This document shows positions 24,104 to 32,403 of a stretch of DNA of 64,000 nt, in pieces (positions within the stretch are counted from its first letter, which is position 1; each line of letters begins with the position of its first letter). The stretch spans positions 19,499-83,498 of the forward strand of contig JADBXR010000019.1 of NCBI GenBank assembly GCA_020403425.1, read 5' to 3'. A program made the position numbers and the translations under genes. Origin of the DNA: Chitinophagaceae bacterium. GTDB lineage: Bacteria; Bacteroidota; Bacteroidia; Chitinophagales; Chitinophagaceae. The notes beneath the pieces are model-generated. The model was not told where the DNA came from, did not search any database, and worked only from the letters and a program-made list of their open reading frames with translations.

Positions 24104-25549
24104 ATGAAAATAGTTTTCCTGGTTTTGATGAGCCTCTCATTCGGTACGCTCCGGGCACAGAGAGGTGTCGTGTATGCAAAGGAACCTGCACCGGGCGACG
24201 GCTTCCGGAAAATAGCCAAAGTACAGTTGGCGGAAGATATCCGCTTTTGGCACAAAGTGATGGAAGAATCGCATGTGAACCTCTACCACACCATCAGCAG
24301 GGAAGCGCTCGGAAAAATGGAAACAGAACTACTGAACCAGTATGCAGACAGCATTGCACAAACGGATGCGGTTCTGCTTTTGGGTAAACTTTCGGCTGCG
24401 CTCAACGAAGGGCATATCGGTATGCCTTCCAATGCCGTTACGGACAGCCAGTATGCCAACTCGCTCCGTTTCCCTTTTCTGTTGCAAAAAGCGGAAGATG
24501 ATCAATGGATCGTGGATCGGGACCTCAGCACTGAACAAAGGCTGGGCATAAACGCAGCGATACTCGAAGTGAATGGCAGGTCCGTAACAGAACTCAACCA
24601 ACAGTTCAGGGAATATTATGGCGGACTGGAAACCTGGCGCAAACAGCAGATCGCCTCTTATGTCCGAAAATTATTATTCCTGCACGGCATCGGGAGCCCT
24701 TACCGGATCAAAGCCCGCAAGGAAGACGGTACACTGATCGATTATATGGTACAAGGATATTCCAGGCAACAGGCAGACAGCCTGAATAAGGTACTGACCG
24801 CAACCGTCAGCAATCCCGGTGATCCGTACACTTTCACGATGCTGCCCGATAATATTGCCTATATCAATTACCGGCATATGGTATCGCCATCCACATTGCC
24901 TTTCTCCACATTCCTGTATAACAGTTTTACAAAGATCAAAGAGGCCAATGCCATCGGTCTCATCATAGACCTCCGTGAGAATGGCGGCGGTAATTCTGTC
25001 TTTGGTGATTCACTGATCGGTTATTTCTCCACCACACCCTATATGCTTTCCGGTGGAATGAAATGGAAAAGCAGTAGCCACTACAAAGAATACCAACGGC
25101 TGCTGCAACAAAGCGGAGTGAACATGGATACGCGTTTCTACAATTCCATCAAAGATGGCGACACGTATTCGTACGTGAACAAGCAAAAACGTAAGCCGCT
25201 TAATTCAGCATTGACCTTCACAGGCAGAACAGCGGTGCTGATCGGTCCGAATACTTTTTCAAGCGCCAATATGTTGGCAGACGGCATCAGATCCTACCGG
25301 CTGGCTACCCTGTTCGGGGAACCCACCGGTGAACCGGGTAACGATTTCGGGGAGATGTACCAGTTCATGCTTCCACATTCACACATCATTGCCAGGGCCT
25401 CTACCAAGATGTTCACCAGGGCCGATGGTGACGAGAATAATTTTGATCCGATACTGCCGGACATACTGGTAAAACCAAGCTCCAGAGATCTGAAAGAAAA
25501 AAAGGACCCGGTTCTGGAAAGCGCCGTAAATTGGTTGAAGAAGCAATAG
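24104..25549 (+). CDS. Secreted S41-family (tricorn/CtpA-like) peptidase
   Basis: A signal peptide (about residues 1-18, ending LRA) precedes a region with PDZ-like character (ILEVNGRSVTELNQQ) and the S41 core: GLIIDLRENGGGNSVFGDSLIGYF and TAVLIGPNTFSSANMLADGI, where S387 is the likely nucleophile. The Lys that follows the Ser in CtpA proteases is not in the expected position, so the site looks more like the tricorn or retinoid-binding-type branch, or a degenerate one. The protein has 481 residues. The downstream Crp/Fnr gene starts 7 nt after the stop codon, so the two are probably cotranscribed. Confidence 0.82.
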   Translation: MKIVFLVLMSLSFGTLRAQRGVVYAKEPAPGDGFRKIAKVQLAEDIRFWHKVMEESHVNLYHTISREALGKMETELLNQYADSIAQTDAVLLLGKLSAALNEGHIGMPSNAVTDSQYANSLRFPFLLQKAEDDQWIVDRDLSTEQRLGINAAILEVNGRSVTELNQQFREYYGGLETWRKQQIASYVRKLLFLHGIGSPYRIKARKEDGTLIDYMVQGYSRQQADSLNKVLTATVSNPGDPYTFTMLPDNIAYINYRHMVSPSTLPFSTFLYNSFTKIKEANAIGLIIDLRENGGGNSVFGDSLIGYFSTTPYMLSGGMKWKSSSHYKEYQRLLQQSGVNMDTRFYNSIKDGDTYSYVNKQKRKPLNSALTFTGRTAVLIGPNTFSSANMLADGIRSYRLATLFGEPTGEPGNDFGEMYQFMLPHSHIIARASTKMFTRADGDENNFDPILPDILVKPSSRDLKEKKDPVLESAVNWLKKQ

Positions 25550-25556
25550 CCGAATC

Positions 25557-26171
25557 ATGCCATCTGAGATCCGCCAATCCGTGAATACCACTGTAGCCAT
25601 TGAACAACTAAAACAGTTCATAGACCCGATCCATCCTTTAACGGAAGAGGAATGGACCGCATTTGCATCGATCTGGCAACCTTTCTCGGCCAAACGTAAG
25701 GAACTGCTGACAGCAGCCGGTGAAACAGAGAAATACCTCTATTTTGTTACAGAAGGGGTGCAGCGCGCTTTTTACCTGGCCGAGGATGATAAGGAGGCCA
25801 CCATTGTTTTCACCTATCCCTTTTCTTTTTCAGGTGTGGCAGATTCGTTCTTACTGCAGCAGCCTTCCAAATACCACCTGGAGACCCTTACCAAAAGCGA
25901 GTTCATCCGGACCACTTACCAACAGGTGCAGGACCTGCTGGACCGCTACCACAATTTTGAACGGCTGATCCGGAAAGCCACCAGTTATACGATGGCAGGT
26001 GTACTGGAACGACAGATAGAACTGCAGTGTTTTTCTGCAGAGCAAAAATTCAGGACCCTTTTAAAGCGAAGTCCGCATGTGCTTACACTCATCCCACATA
26101 AATACCTGGCCTCCTATCTGGGTATTGATGCCACTACCTTCAGCAAATTGCTCGGGACGGTGAGAGTATAA
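25557..26171 (+). CDS. Crp/Fnr-family transcriptional regulator
   Basis: A cyclic-nucleotide-binding-like N-terminal beta-roll (LTAAGETEKYLYFVTEGVQRAFYLAEDDKEATIVFTYPFSFSGVADSFLLQQPSKYHLETLTKSEF) is followed by a helix and a short C-terminal helix-turn-helix (LIPHKYLASYLGIDATTFSKLLGTVR). This layout is common for Bacteroidetes Crp/Fnr-like regulators of about 200 residues. No Cys cluster is present, so an Fe-S sensor is unlikely. The ATG at 25557 lies 7 nt after the protease gene. A perfect palindrome 49 nt downstream of its stop could be its operator on the DinB-fold gene. Confidence 0.88.
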   Translation: MPSEIRQSVNTTVAIEQLKQFIDPIHPLTEEEWTAFASIWQPFSAKRKELLTAAGETEKYLYFVTEGVQRAFYLAEDDKEATIVFTYPFSFSGVADSFLLQQPSKYHLETLTKSEFIRTTYQQVQDLLDRYHNFERLIRKATSYTMAGVLERQIELQCFSAEQKFRTLLKRSPHVLTLIPHKYLASYLGIDATTFSKLLGTVRV

Positions 26172-26219
26172 GAAAAACAGGAATGAATAAAAGAACCTAT
26201 TGACAACAGAACAATAAAA

Positions 26220-26237
26220 TCTTGGTCTACACCAAGA
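26220..26237. promoter_or_regulatory. Palindromic operator candidate TCTTGGT-CTAC-ACCAAGA
   Basis: A perfect 7-bp inverted repeat with a 4-nt spacer in the short gap between the Crp/Fnr gene and the DinB-fold gene, 49 nt before the latter's start. Size and symmetry fit a dimeric helix-turn-helix regulator. Its position suggests control of the downstream gene. Confidence 0.45.
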
Positions 26238-26286
26238 ATTATTCCCCGGCCCGGCGCCAGTTTTGTGGTATCAAAAACAAAATGAC

Positions 26287-26913
26287 ATGCCAGTTTACCT
26301 ATCACAAACCTTGACCGATTCGCTGATCGACCAGACAGATGCTTTTCTGAACAAAGCCGTAAGCGAGTGGCAGATGCTGCCCCATCACCAGTTCGCCTAT
26401 AAGACCTCTCCGGAAAAATGGAGCGCCAACCAGTGCCTGATGCACCTGAACAGTTATGGTCGTTATTACCTGCCCAAAATAGAAAAAGCCATTGAGGATG
26501 CCATACAGCAGCAACAGCAACCCGCTATCCGTTTTACTGCCGGCTGGCTGGGTAATTATTTCACACAGATGATGCTTCCGAAAGAGACCGGAGTTCCCGC
26601 CAAAAAAATGTCGGCTCCAAAAGAGCATACGCCCAAAAGCAATGAGGACAGCTATGCAGTGATCGCTGAATTCATTGAGCAGCAGGAAAAACTGTTACGC
26701 CTATTACGGAAAGCCAAACAGGTTGATCTTAACAAGGTCAGGATACCCATCTCCATCGCCACCTTTATCAAACTGAAACTGGGAGACATCTTCCTCTTCC
26801 TGATCGCCCACAACTACCGGCATATCCTGCAGGCAGAGCGTGCCTTGCAAAATGCAGGAGTTCCCTTAAAAAAGCTGGACGGGTTTGCAGTAAGGGGTGA
26901 AATGATGAAATGA
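26287..26913 (+). CDS. DinB-family (four-helix, metal-binding) protein
   Basis: The protein resembles the DinB/YfiT-like putative metal-dependent hydrolase or thiol-transferase superfamily. It has the pattern KWSANQCLMHLNSYGRYYLPKIE near the N-terminus and FLIAHNYRHILQAER near the C-terminus, each supplying candidate His ligands. This superfamily is unrelated to DNA polymerase IV despite the name; some members use bacillithiol. I chose the ATG at 26287 (MPVYLSQTL), giving 208 residues. It follows the Crp/Fnr regulator gene and its palindrome, so it may be the regulated target. Confidence 0.8.
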   Translation: MPVYLSQTLTDSLIDQTDAFLNKAVSEWQMLPHHQFAYKTSPEKWSANQCLMHLNSYGRYYLPKIEKAIEDAIQQQQQPAIRFTAGWLGNYFTQMMLPKETGVPAKKMSAPKEHTPKSNEDSYAVIAEFIEQQEKLLRLLRKAKQVDLNKVRIPISIATFIKLKLGDIFLFLIAHNYRHILQAERALQNAGVPLKKLDGFAVRGEMMK

Positions 26914-26914
26914 T

Positions 26915-26981
26915 GGATTACCGGATTATGGATTGGCGGATTGATCGAAGAGGCGATGGGAGCGTGTTGCCAATCCGTCAA
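26915..26981. repeat. GGATTACC-type 7/8-bp array with inverted arm
   Basis: Units GGATTACC, GGATTAT, GGATTGGC and GGATTGA (26915-26944) face inverted units GCCAATCC and GTCAATCC (26970-26985) across a short spacer. The element lies between convergent genes ending at 26913 and 26987 and resembles the array after trmD. Confidence 0.65.
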
Positions 26982-26986
26982 TCCAT

Positions 26987-27385
26987 TCACAAAAATCTTC
27001 TGAGCATCGGTTCCTCAATGCGCCGGGGGCGGCCGGTGACCTTATCAAGAAGTACCCAGACACTTTTTGCTGTGATGATCCTTTTCTGGTCGGCAGGGCG
27101 GATGATCTCGTAGTGTCTGTCCCAGCTAACGGTACCATGTTCGCCTGTCCAGGTACGGATCAGGAGTTCATCGCCCAGCACGGCCGGGTGCAGGTAATCG
27201 ATCTCATGGCGGCGTACCACCCACACCACTTCTTTTTCCTGATCACTTAAAGCGATACTATGCCAATGTTTATCAGCCACATCCTGCATGAACTGTACGT
27301 AGACCACATTGTTGACGTGCTCAAGTTCATCGATATGCTCCTGCATCACTTTGATGCGATACTCAAATACGGGACCTGGTTCCAT
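26987..27385 (-). CDS. Acyl-CoA thioesterase, YbgC/4-hydroxybenzoyl-CoA type
   Basis: A 132-residue single hotdog-fold protein. The family motif appears as DELEHVNNVVYVQFMQDVADKHW near the N-terminus, with HVNN and the Tyr in the usual places and an acidic residue upstream of the His. The central AVLGDELLIRTWTG strand region also fits. It hydrolyses acyl-CoA thioesters; the natural substrate is not evident. The start is the ATG at 27383-27385. The rimM gene lies 20 nt upstream on the same strand, so the two are probably cotranscribed. Confidence 0.88.
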   Translation of the reverse strand: MEPGPVFEYRIKVMQEHIDELEHVNNVVYVQFMQDVADKHWHSIALSDQEKEVVWVVRRHEIDYLHPAVLGDELLIRTWTGEHGTVSWDRHYEIIRPADQKRIITAKSVWVLLDKVTGRPRRIEEPMLRRFL

Positions 27386-27405
27386 GGACTGTTATGATAA
27401 AAGGA

Positions 27406-27924
27406 CTATCTGTAGATATCAAGCAGGCCATCGGGCAAAATCACATATACCTGCTTTTTCTGGTGGTCGATCCTGTCGAGTGATTCTGCATGTAAGGGTA
27501 TCAGGGCTTCTTTACCGTCGAGACTGATGCGCAGCAGTACCTGGTGGGGTTGTTCTATCACTTCCTCTATCGGTCCCAGGTTCTCATCCTCATCCGTGAT
27601 CACTTCGAATCCCAGCAGGGAGATCGGCGCCGTTTTGCCGGCCAGTTTCCGGAAGTCCTCATCCAATAACCATACATTCTTTGAGGTCACTCTCGCTGCT
27701 GTCTCGCGCGTATTCACTCCTTCCAGTTTCACATAGGTCTCTTCGGTATCCTTTGCCTTCGACGACTCAACGAAATAGGGCAGATAAGACCCCTTATGTT
27801 CCTCAATGAATATGGCTTCTATATCTTTCAGCACCGTTTTTTTTCCCAATGCATGTTTCAGGATCACTTCTCCCTGCAACCCAAAGGCTGCTACGATACG
27901 TCCTATGTTGATGTAATCTTTCAT
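27406..27924 (-). CDS. rimM: 16S rRNA processing/ribosome maturation factor RimM
   Basis: RimM helps assemble the head of the 30S subunit and binds ribosomal protein S19. The N-terminal RimM domain starts INIGRIVAAFGLQGEVILKHALG, and the PRC-barrel-like C-terminal domain contains LLGFEVITDEDENLGPIEEVIEQPHQVLLRI and the terminal EALIPLHAESLDRIDHQKKQVYVILPDGLLDIY. The ATG at 27922-27924 (MKDYINIGRI) gives 172 residues, normal length. It follows rpsP, as in many bacteria, but a strong terminator and a separate promoter element lie between them; trmD is about 12 kb away. Confidence 0.95.
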   Translation of the reverse strand: MKDYINIGRIVAAFGLQGEVILKHALGKKTVLKDIEAIFIEEHKGSYLPYFVESSKAKDTEETYVKLEGVNTRETAARVTSKNVWLLDEDFRKLAGKTAPISLLGFEVITDEDENLGPIEEVIEQPHQVLLRISLDGKEALIPLHAESLDRIDHQKKQVYVILPDGLLDIYR

Positions 27925-27930
27925 CGATAT

Positions 27931-27938
27931 GCAAGTTA
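27931..27938 (-). promoter_or_regulatory. -7-like element TAACTTGC upstream of rimM
   Basis: On the minus strand TAACTTGC ends 6 nt before the rimM ATG. The same 8-mer lies 4 nt before the pyrC ATG (58605-58612). It looks like a TAnnTTG variant and implies a very short or absent leader. Confidence 0.45.
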
Positions 27939-27943
27939 CTTTA

Positions 27944-27988
27944 ATCCCCCATAAAGCGGGCCTTTGCGTCTTTGCAAGCAAATTTTCC
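27944..27988. repeat. Dispersed CCTTTGCG repeat, half copy
   Basis: The sequence from ATCCCCCATAAA through GCCTTTGCGTCTTTGC to AATTTTCCC is similar along its length to the left half of the element at about 43730-43780. Only one arm is present here, so no long hairpin forms. Confidence 0.6.
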
Positions 27989-28011
27989 CTTCAGGGCCGG
28001 GTTTTACACAC

Positions 28012-28041
28012 AAAAGCCCGAAACTTTCGAATCGGGCTTTT
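28012..28041 (-). terminator. Intrinsic terminator after rpsP
   Basis: AAAAGCCCGA and TCGGGCTTTT form a perfect 10-bp stem around a 10-nt loop, ending in TTTT on the minus strand. It lies 26 nt after the rpsP stop codon and before rimM, splitting the usual rpsP-rimM unit. Confidence 0.88.
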
Positions 28042-28067
28042 GGCTGGAATATTGTAAGTCGTACTTA

Positions 28068-28541
28068 CTAAGCTTCAGCTGGTGCTTCAGCAGCACCTTC
28101 AGAGGGGGCTTCTTCCTGCTTAACTTCCACTTTTTTTACAACGGGAACGTAAGCTTTCTTAGCTCTCTGCGTGTTCTTGTGCTCGTTAGAACGACGTGTA
28201 ACGTTAGCTTCATGCGCTTCGTGCCATGCCTGGAATTTGGTCATAGCCGCGGCCTGGTCGAACAATCCCAGGCTCACACCTCTCAGCAGGTGCTTCAGGT
28301 ACAATACTCCCTTGAAAGAGAGGATTCGGCGTACAGTATCGGTGGGTTGAGCACCTTTGTTCAGCCACTCCAGGGCCTTCTGACGGTCCAACTGAATGGT
28401 TGCTGGTACTGTAAGCGGGTTGTAAGTTCCAACCTTCTGGATGAACTTACCATCTCTTGGTGCACGGGCATCGGCCACTACGATGAAGTAGAACGGACGC
28501 TTTTTGCTGCCGTGACGCTGTAGTCTGATTTTGACTGCCAT
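28068..28541 (-). CDS. rpsP: 30S ribosomal protein bS16, C-terminally extended
   Basis: The first 80 or so residues are a standard bS16 ([42 protein letters not shown]... [19 protein letters not shown]). The protein continues to 157 residues, about twice the E. coli length, with a helical region ([37 protein letters not shown]) and an acidic Ala/Glu tail ([14 protein letters not shown]). Extended bS16 is, as I recall, frequent in Bacteroidetes. The start is the ATG at 28539-28541. A TACATTTG promoter element lies 61 nt upstream, giving a leader of about 55 nt. Confidence 0.96.
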   Translation of the reverse strand: MAVKIRLQRHGSKKRPFYFIVVADARAPRDGKFIQKVGTYNPLTVPATIQLDRQKALEWLNKGAQPTDTVRRILSFKGVLYLKHLLRGVSLGLFDQAAAMTKFQAWHEAHEANVTRRSNEHKNTQRAKKAYVPVVKKVEVKQEEAPSEGAAEAPAEA

Positions 28542-28602
28542 GTTAAATAGAAATTTAAAGGCGTTAAGAAATTGGTTAATCCGGCTAAGAATAACCGGAC
28601 GG

Positions 28603-28610
28603 CAAATGTA
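28603..28610 (-). promoter_or_regulatory. -7 element TACATTTG upstream of rpsP
   Basis: On the minus strand TACATTTG matches TAnnTTTG. The resulting leader contains a small hairpin, CCGG-TTATTCTTAG-CCGG (28581-28598), which could be a control site for the ribosomal gene; this is inference. Confidence 0.6.
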
Positions 28611-28619
28611 AAGGGAAAA

Positions 28620-28881
28620 GAGAATTTTTCCAAGACCGTCTGTCAAGGAATTATTAAATTATTGTTTCCCAGGCGCTTGTGCAGCATTTAGGCACCCCTT
28701 GCGTCGCACAGTTCGGCTTTGGAGGGCCAATTGGGCTATAGTGTGGTATGGCATTTTCACCGCAGAGCCGGGGAGAACCGGAGGTAACGCAAAGGGTCCG
28801 GTTATCTGCCGTCCCATTCCTGCTGCGGGCAGTACCTCCCCTCAACATTCATCTGTTCCTTGCTCCTCCGTTCAACATTCC
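28620..28881. other. Non-coding gap between rpsP and ffh with degraded repeats
   Basis: I see no gene here. The segment around 28755-28795 (CCGCAGAGCCGGGGAGAACC, then GGTAACGCAAAGG) resembles degraded tandem CGCAGAG-type repeats. The segment 28838-28878 read on the minus strand gives GAATGTT, GAACGGA, GGAGCAA, GGAACAG, a diverged version of the GAATGTT/GAGCAAG array at 18537 and 63782. I looked for an SRP RNA because ffh is adjacent, and found no match to its conserved core. Confidence 0.5.
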
Positions 28882-30204
28882 CTACCTTTTCATACCCGGG
28901 AACCGGCCACCCATCGGCATATTGTTCATCATCTTCATCATCTGCTTCATCTGCTCGAACTGTTTCATGAATGCATTCACTTCGGCCATATCCTTACCAC
29001 TGCCTTTCGCGATCCGCTGACGGCGTGAGGGAGTGAGTGAATCGGGGTTGGCCCTTTCGAAAGGTGTCATGGAACTGATCATCGCTTCGATCCCTTTGAA
29101 CGCGTCATCCTTGATATCGATGTCCTTCATGGCTTTGCCCACACCGGGTATCATGCCCATCAGGTCTTTCAGGTTACCCATTTTTTTGATCTGCTGCAGC
29201 TGGTCCATAAAATCCTGGAAATCGAACTGGTTCTTCCGGATCTTCTTCTCCAGTTTTTTGGCTTCTGCCTCATCGTACTGGGCCTGCGCTTTCTCTACCA
29301 GGCTGGTGATATCTCCCATACCCAGGATACGCTGCGCCATACGATCGGGATAGAACACATCCAGTGTATCCATCTTCTCGCCGCTGCTCACGAACTTGAT
29401 CGGTTTGTTAACCGTGTACTTGATCGAGAGTGCCGCACCACCCCGGGTATCGCCATCCAGTTTGGTCAGTACCACACCGGTGAAATCCAAGCGGTCATTG
29501 AAGGCTTTGGCAGTGTTCACCGCATCCTGGCCCGTCATGGAATCCACTACGAACAGTATCTCGGCCGGATTCACGGCAGATTTGATATTGGCCACTTCTG
29601 TCATCATCGCCTCATCAATGGCCAAGCGGCCGGCGGTATCGATGATGATCACATTCTTATTCTTTGCTTTCGCTTCCTTGATCGCGTTCTGTGCAATGGC
29701 AACCGCGTCTTTGTTCTCCCTTTCGCTGTATACGTCCACGCCAACCTGCTCTGCCAGTACGGTCAGCTGGTCTATCGCCGCGGGGCGGTAGATATCTGCT
29801 GCCACCAGCAATACCGATTTACCTTTTTTGGTCTTCAGGTAATTGGCCAGTTTACCGGTGAACGTGGTCTTACCGCTACCCTGCAGACCCGCAACCAGTA
29901 TGATGGCCGGGTTACCCGACACATTGAACTGCGCTTCGGATCCACCCATCAGTTCGGTCAGCTCATCCTGAACGATCTTCACCATCAGTTGTCCGGGACT
30001 GATCGCATTGATCACTTTTTCACCAGTGGCTTTTTCCTTTACCTTATCGGTGAACTCCTTAGCAATCTTGAAATTCACATCCGCATCGATCAGAGCACGA
30101 CGGATATCTTTTACCGTATTGGCAATATTGAGGTCATTGATCCTTGCCTCCCCTTTGAGGTTCTTAAAGGCCGATTCGAGCTTCTCGCTGAGAGAGTTAA
30201 ACAT
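28882..30204 (-). CDS. ffh: Signal recognition particle GTPase Ffh
   Basis: Ffh targets nascent membrane and secreted proteins to the membrane with SRP RNA and FtsY. The N domain begins MFNSLSEKLESAFKNLKG. The G domain has the P-loop GLQGSGKTTFTGKLA, VAADIYRPAAIDQL, IDTAGRLAID and TKLDGDTRGGAALS. The Met-rich M domain ends in MKQFEQMKQMMKMMNNMPMGG. The 440-residue length is normal. The start is the ATG at 30202-30204 and the stop is TAG at 28882-28884. Confidence 0.98.
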   Translation of the reverse strand: MFNSLSEKLESAFKNLKGEARINDLNIANTVKDIRRALIDADVNFKIAKEFTDKVKEKATGEKVINAISPGQLMVKIVQDELTELMGGSEAQFNVSGNPAIILVAGLQGSGKTTFTGKLANYLKTKKGKSVLLVAADIYRPAAIDQLTVLAEQVGVDVYSERENKDAVAIAQNAIKEAKAKNKNVIIIDTAGRLAIDEAMMTEVANIKSAVNPAEILFVVDSMTGQDAVNTAKAFNDRLDFTGVVLTKLDGDTRGGAALSIKYTVNKPIKFVSSGEKMDTLDVFYPDRMAQRILGMGDITSLVEKAQAQYDEAEAKKLEKKIRKNQFDFQDFMDQLQQIKKMGNLKDLMGMIPGVGKAMKDIDIKDDAFKGIEAMISSMTPFERANPDSLTPSRRQRIAKGSGKDMAEVNAFMKQFEQMKQMMKMMNNMPMGGRFPGMKR

Positions 30205-30264
30205 ACATCACTGATTTTATGATTGTTCGTATGATTCCGCAGAATCTTTTGTTACTGCTGATAC

Positions 30265-30651
30265 TTACAAATGGTTATTTACAAAACGTTTTATCTGAAG
30301 GCTTTCTGTTCCAAAGTTCACTAACAGTCCGACTTCCAGGTTGAATAGTTTAAGGTAGTTGATGACCTGGTTGAAATGAATCTTCTCTAATTGATTGACG
30401 GTCTTTAATTCTACCAATACTTTTTCATCCACCAATACATCTATCCTTTTCTTTCCAATCAGCTTTCCTTTATAATGAACAGGCAACTCCTTTTCGCTCT
30501 CAAAAAGCATTCCCATATCGGTTAATTCAAGTAACAAAGCCCTGTGAAAGATGTTTTCCGTAAAATTACCTCCACCAAGGTTTCTGTGTACTGTCATCGC
30601 CGCCCCAATGATCTTCTCCGTTATGCTTGCATACTTATAGTTATCTACCAT
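30265..30651 (-). CDS. GxxExxY-family protein
   Basis: A 128-residue protein of the GxxExxY family, named for a conserved motif that appears here diverged as GGGNFTENIFHRAL. The conserved block YKGKLIGKKRIDVLVDEKVLVELKTV carries D...E-x-K, which resembles a PD-(D/E)xK nuclease core. The C-terminal part HFNQVINYLKLFNLEVGLLVNFG is also typical. Function is unknown. These genes, like the four-helix-bundle family, occur as scattered solitary copies in Bacteroidetes. Here it lies between ffh and rpoD. I chose the ATG at 30649-30651 (MVDNYKYASI). Confidence 0.85.
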   Translation of the reverse strand: MVDNYKYASITEKIIGAAMTVHRNLGGGNFTENIFHRALLLELTDMGMLFESEKELPVHYKGKLIGKKRIDVLVDEKVLVELKTVNQLEKIHFNQVINYLKLFNLEVGLLVNFGTESLQIKRFVNNHL

Positions 30652-30847
30652 AACCGATAAATAAAAAAGTGAATACGACAAAGGTCATACCCACTTAACT
30701 GGTTGCAAATATAAATTCAAGAAACGATTAATGCGCAGATTTTCCCGGAAACAGTATTAATCCTGCGTATATACACCTAAACCCTGACAACAATAGCCGC
30801 CCAACAGGCCCAGATCATATAAATCATAAAAAATCATACCATCTGAG

Positions 30848-31720
30848 CTATCCGAGATAAAAACGCAGGTGTTTGGACCGGTTGGTACTTCTGAGCTTCG
30901 TGATCGCCTTGTCCTTGATCTGCCTTACCCTTTCCCTGGTGAGGTGAAATCTTTCCCCGATATCTTCCAGGCTCAGCGGATGGTCTACACCGATCCCGAA
31001 AAAATAACACACCACATCTTTCTGCCGTTCGGTAAGTGTGCAGAGACTGCGTTCTATTTCCATTCGGAGCGACTCATGGTGCACCAGGTTCTCATCGGTC
31101 TTATCGGCATTGGGGTTTTCCATCAGGTCGAGCAGGGTGCCATCCTCACCATCAGACAAAGGGGTATCCATGCTTATGTGCCTGAAACCCACGCTCATGG
31201 TAGCGGTAACTTCCTCGATGCCGATCTCCAGCAGATCGGCCAGTTCTTCGGGTGTGGGCTCACGTTCGAATTCCTGCTCCAGCTGCTGATAGGCTTTACT
31301 GATGCGGTTGGTAAGTCCTACCTTGTTCAGGGGTAAACGAACGATGCGGCTTTGCTCAGCCAATGATTGTAATATGCTTTGGCGGATCCACCATACAGCA
31401 TAGGAAATGAATTTGAAACCACGGGTCTCATCAAATCGCAGGGCGGCTTTGATCAGGCCCAGGTTACCCTCGTTGATGAGATCCGGTAAGGTAAGCCCCT
31501 GATTCTGGTACTGTTTGGCCACGGACACCACAAACCTGAGATTGGCTTTCACCAGCCTGTCGAGAGCCGCCTGGCTTCCTTCACGGATGCGCATGGCCAG
31601 CTGTACTTCTTCTTCGGGACTGATCAGGTCCACTTTACCGATTTCCTGTAAATATTTCTCCAGACTTTGCGACTCACGATTCGTGATAGACTTGGTTATC
31701 TTGAGCTGGCGCATACTCAT
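30848..31720 (-). CDS. rpoD: Primary sigma factor RpoD/SigA (short Bacteroidetes type)
   Basis: The main sigma factor for housekeeping promoters. It begins at region 1.2 ([24 protein letters not shown]), lacking the acidic region 1.1. It has region 2 ([57 protein letters not shown]), region 3 ([14 protein letters not shown]) and region 4 ([28 protein letters not shown]). The 290-residue size is typical of Bacteroidetes RpoD, whose promoters use TAnnTTTG, consistent with elements seen here. Two ATGs are possible, 31720 (MSMRQLKI) or 31714 (MRQLKITKS); the second matches the usual N-terminus. Confidence 0.96.
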   Translation of the reverse strand: MSMRQLKITKSITNRESQSLEKYLQEIGKVDLISPEEEVQLAMRIREGSQAALDRLVKANLRFVVSVAKQYQNQGLTLPDLINEGNLGLIKAALRFDETRGFKFISYAVWWIRQSILQSLAEQSRIVRLPLNKVGLTNRISKAYQQLEQEFEREPTPEELADLLEIGIEEVTATMSVGFRHISMDTPLSDGEDGTLLDLMENPNADKTDENLVHHESLRMEIERSLCTLTERQKDVVCYFFGIGVDHPLSLEDIGERFHLTRERVRQIKDKAITKLRSTNRSKHLRFYLG

Positions 31721-32016
31721 AATGATCGGATTTTAGATAGTGGTTATATAGGTGATAGGAACCGAGCTTACTAGGTCATAAAAACCAAACACTACGCCAC
31801 AGGGTCTGTTGTTAAGCAATTTAACAAATTCCGAAAACTTATCAAAAAATATATTTTCTACAAAATATTGATAATCAGCATATTAAATAATTCCTTTTTC
31901 ATAGACGCATTCCTGAATAGCGGAATTCATCTGTGTAACCAAAAAAACATTTGGAAGCGAAGGATTATTTAATATTATTGCAGGCCTACGACGGACTGTA
32001 GGTTAAAGAGATTGTA
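31721..32016. other. AT-rich divergent promoter region (rpoD / START-like gene)
   Basis: This 296-nt gap separates divergent genes. The middle part (31810-31980) is strongly AT-rich. A small inverted pair CCTAC/GTAGG (about 31985-32003) precedes the START-like gene. I see no reading frame or RNA gene. It probably holds both promoters. Confidence 0.5.
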
Positions 32017-32403
32017 ATGAGTAAGAAGCAACTATTTACGTTGGAATTCCCGGTCAGATGTTCACCAACGATTTTATTTGAATTTTTAGCTACACCTGCA
32101 GGTTTACAGGAGTGGTTTGCCGATAAAGTAGACGAATGGGAGAATGTGTACAGCTTTTCATGGAACGGTGGTACGCCCGATAAAGCTGATGTGGTTGACA
32201 AGGAGGAAGACAAATTCATCCGTTTCCACTGGCAGCATAGCGATAAGAACGAATATTTCGAATTCCGTATCGAAAAGACAGAGATCTCCAACCAGACGAT
32301 CCTGGTGATCAAGGATTTTGCGGAAAAGAACGAGATCAAGGACCAGAGCCAGTTATGGGGTTACCAGATCAAAGACCTGTTTCACCGGTTGGGCAGCGCT
32401 TAA
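32017..32403 (+). CDS. START-like (SRPBCC) domain protein
   Basis: A 128-residue cytoplasmic protein related to the AHSA1/START-like fold common in Bacteroidetes. It begins FTLEFPVRCSPTILFEFLATPAGLQEWFADKVDEWENVYSFSWNG, the typical start of the helix-grip fold, and ends in a long C-terminal helix (QSQLWGYQIKDLFHRLGSA). Ligand and function are not known. It is divergent from rpoD. Its stop codon overlaps that of the convergent gene in a shared TTAA. Confidence 0.85.
   Translation: MSKKQLFTLEFPVRCSPTILFEFLATPAGLQEWFADKVDEWENVYSFSWNGGTPDKADVVDKEEDKFIRFHWQHSDKNEYFEFRIEKTEISNQTILVIKDFAEKNEIKDQSQLWGYQIKDLFHRLGSA

Noticed and set aside
22821..26913. Functional link between DNA polymerase IV (dinB) and the DinB-fold gene
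   Set aside because: They share only a historical name; the folds and families are unrelated, and they lie on opposite strands.
28620..28881. Possible SRP (4.5S) RNA next to ffh
   Set aside because: No GGAA...AGCAGCC-type core or matching helix was found on either strand; the segment looks like degraded repeats.
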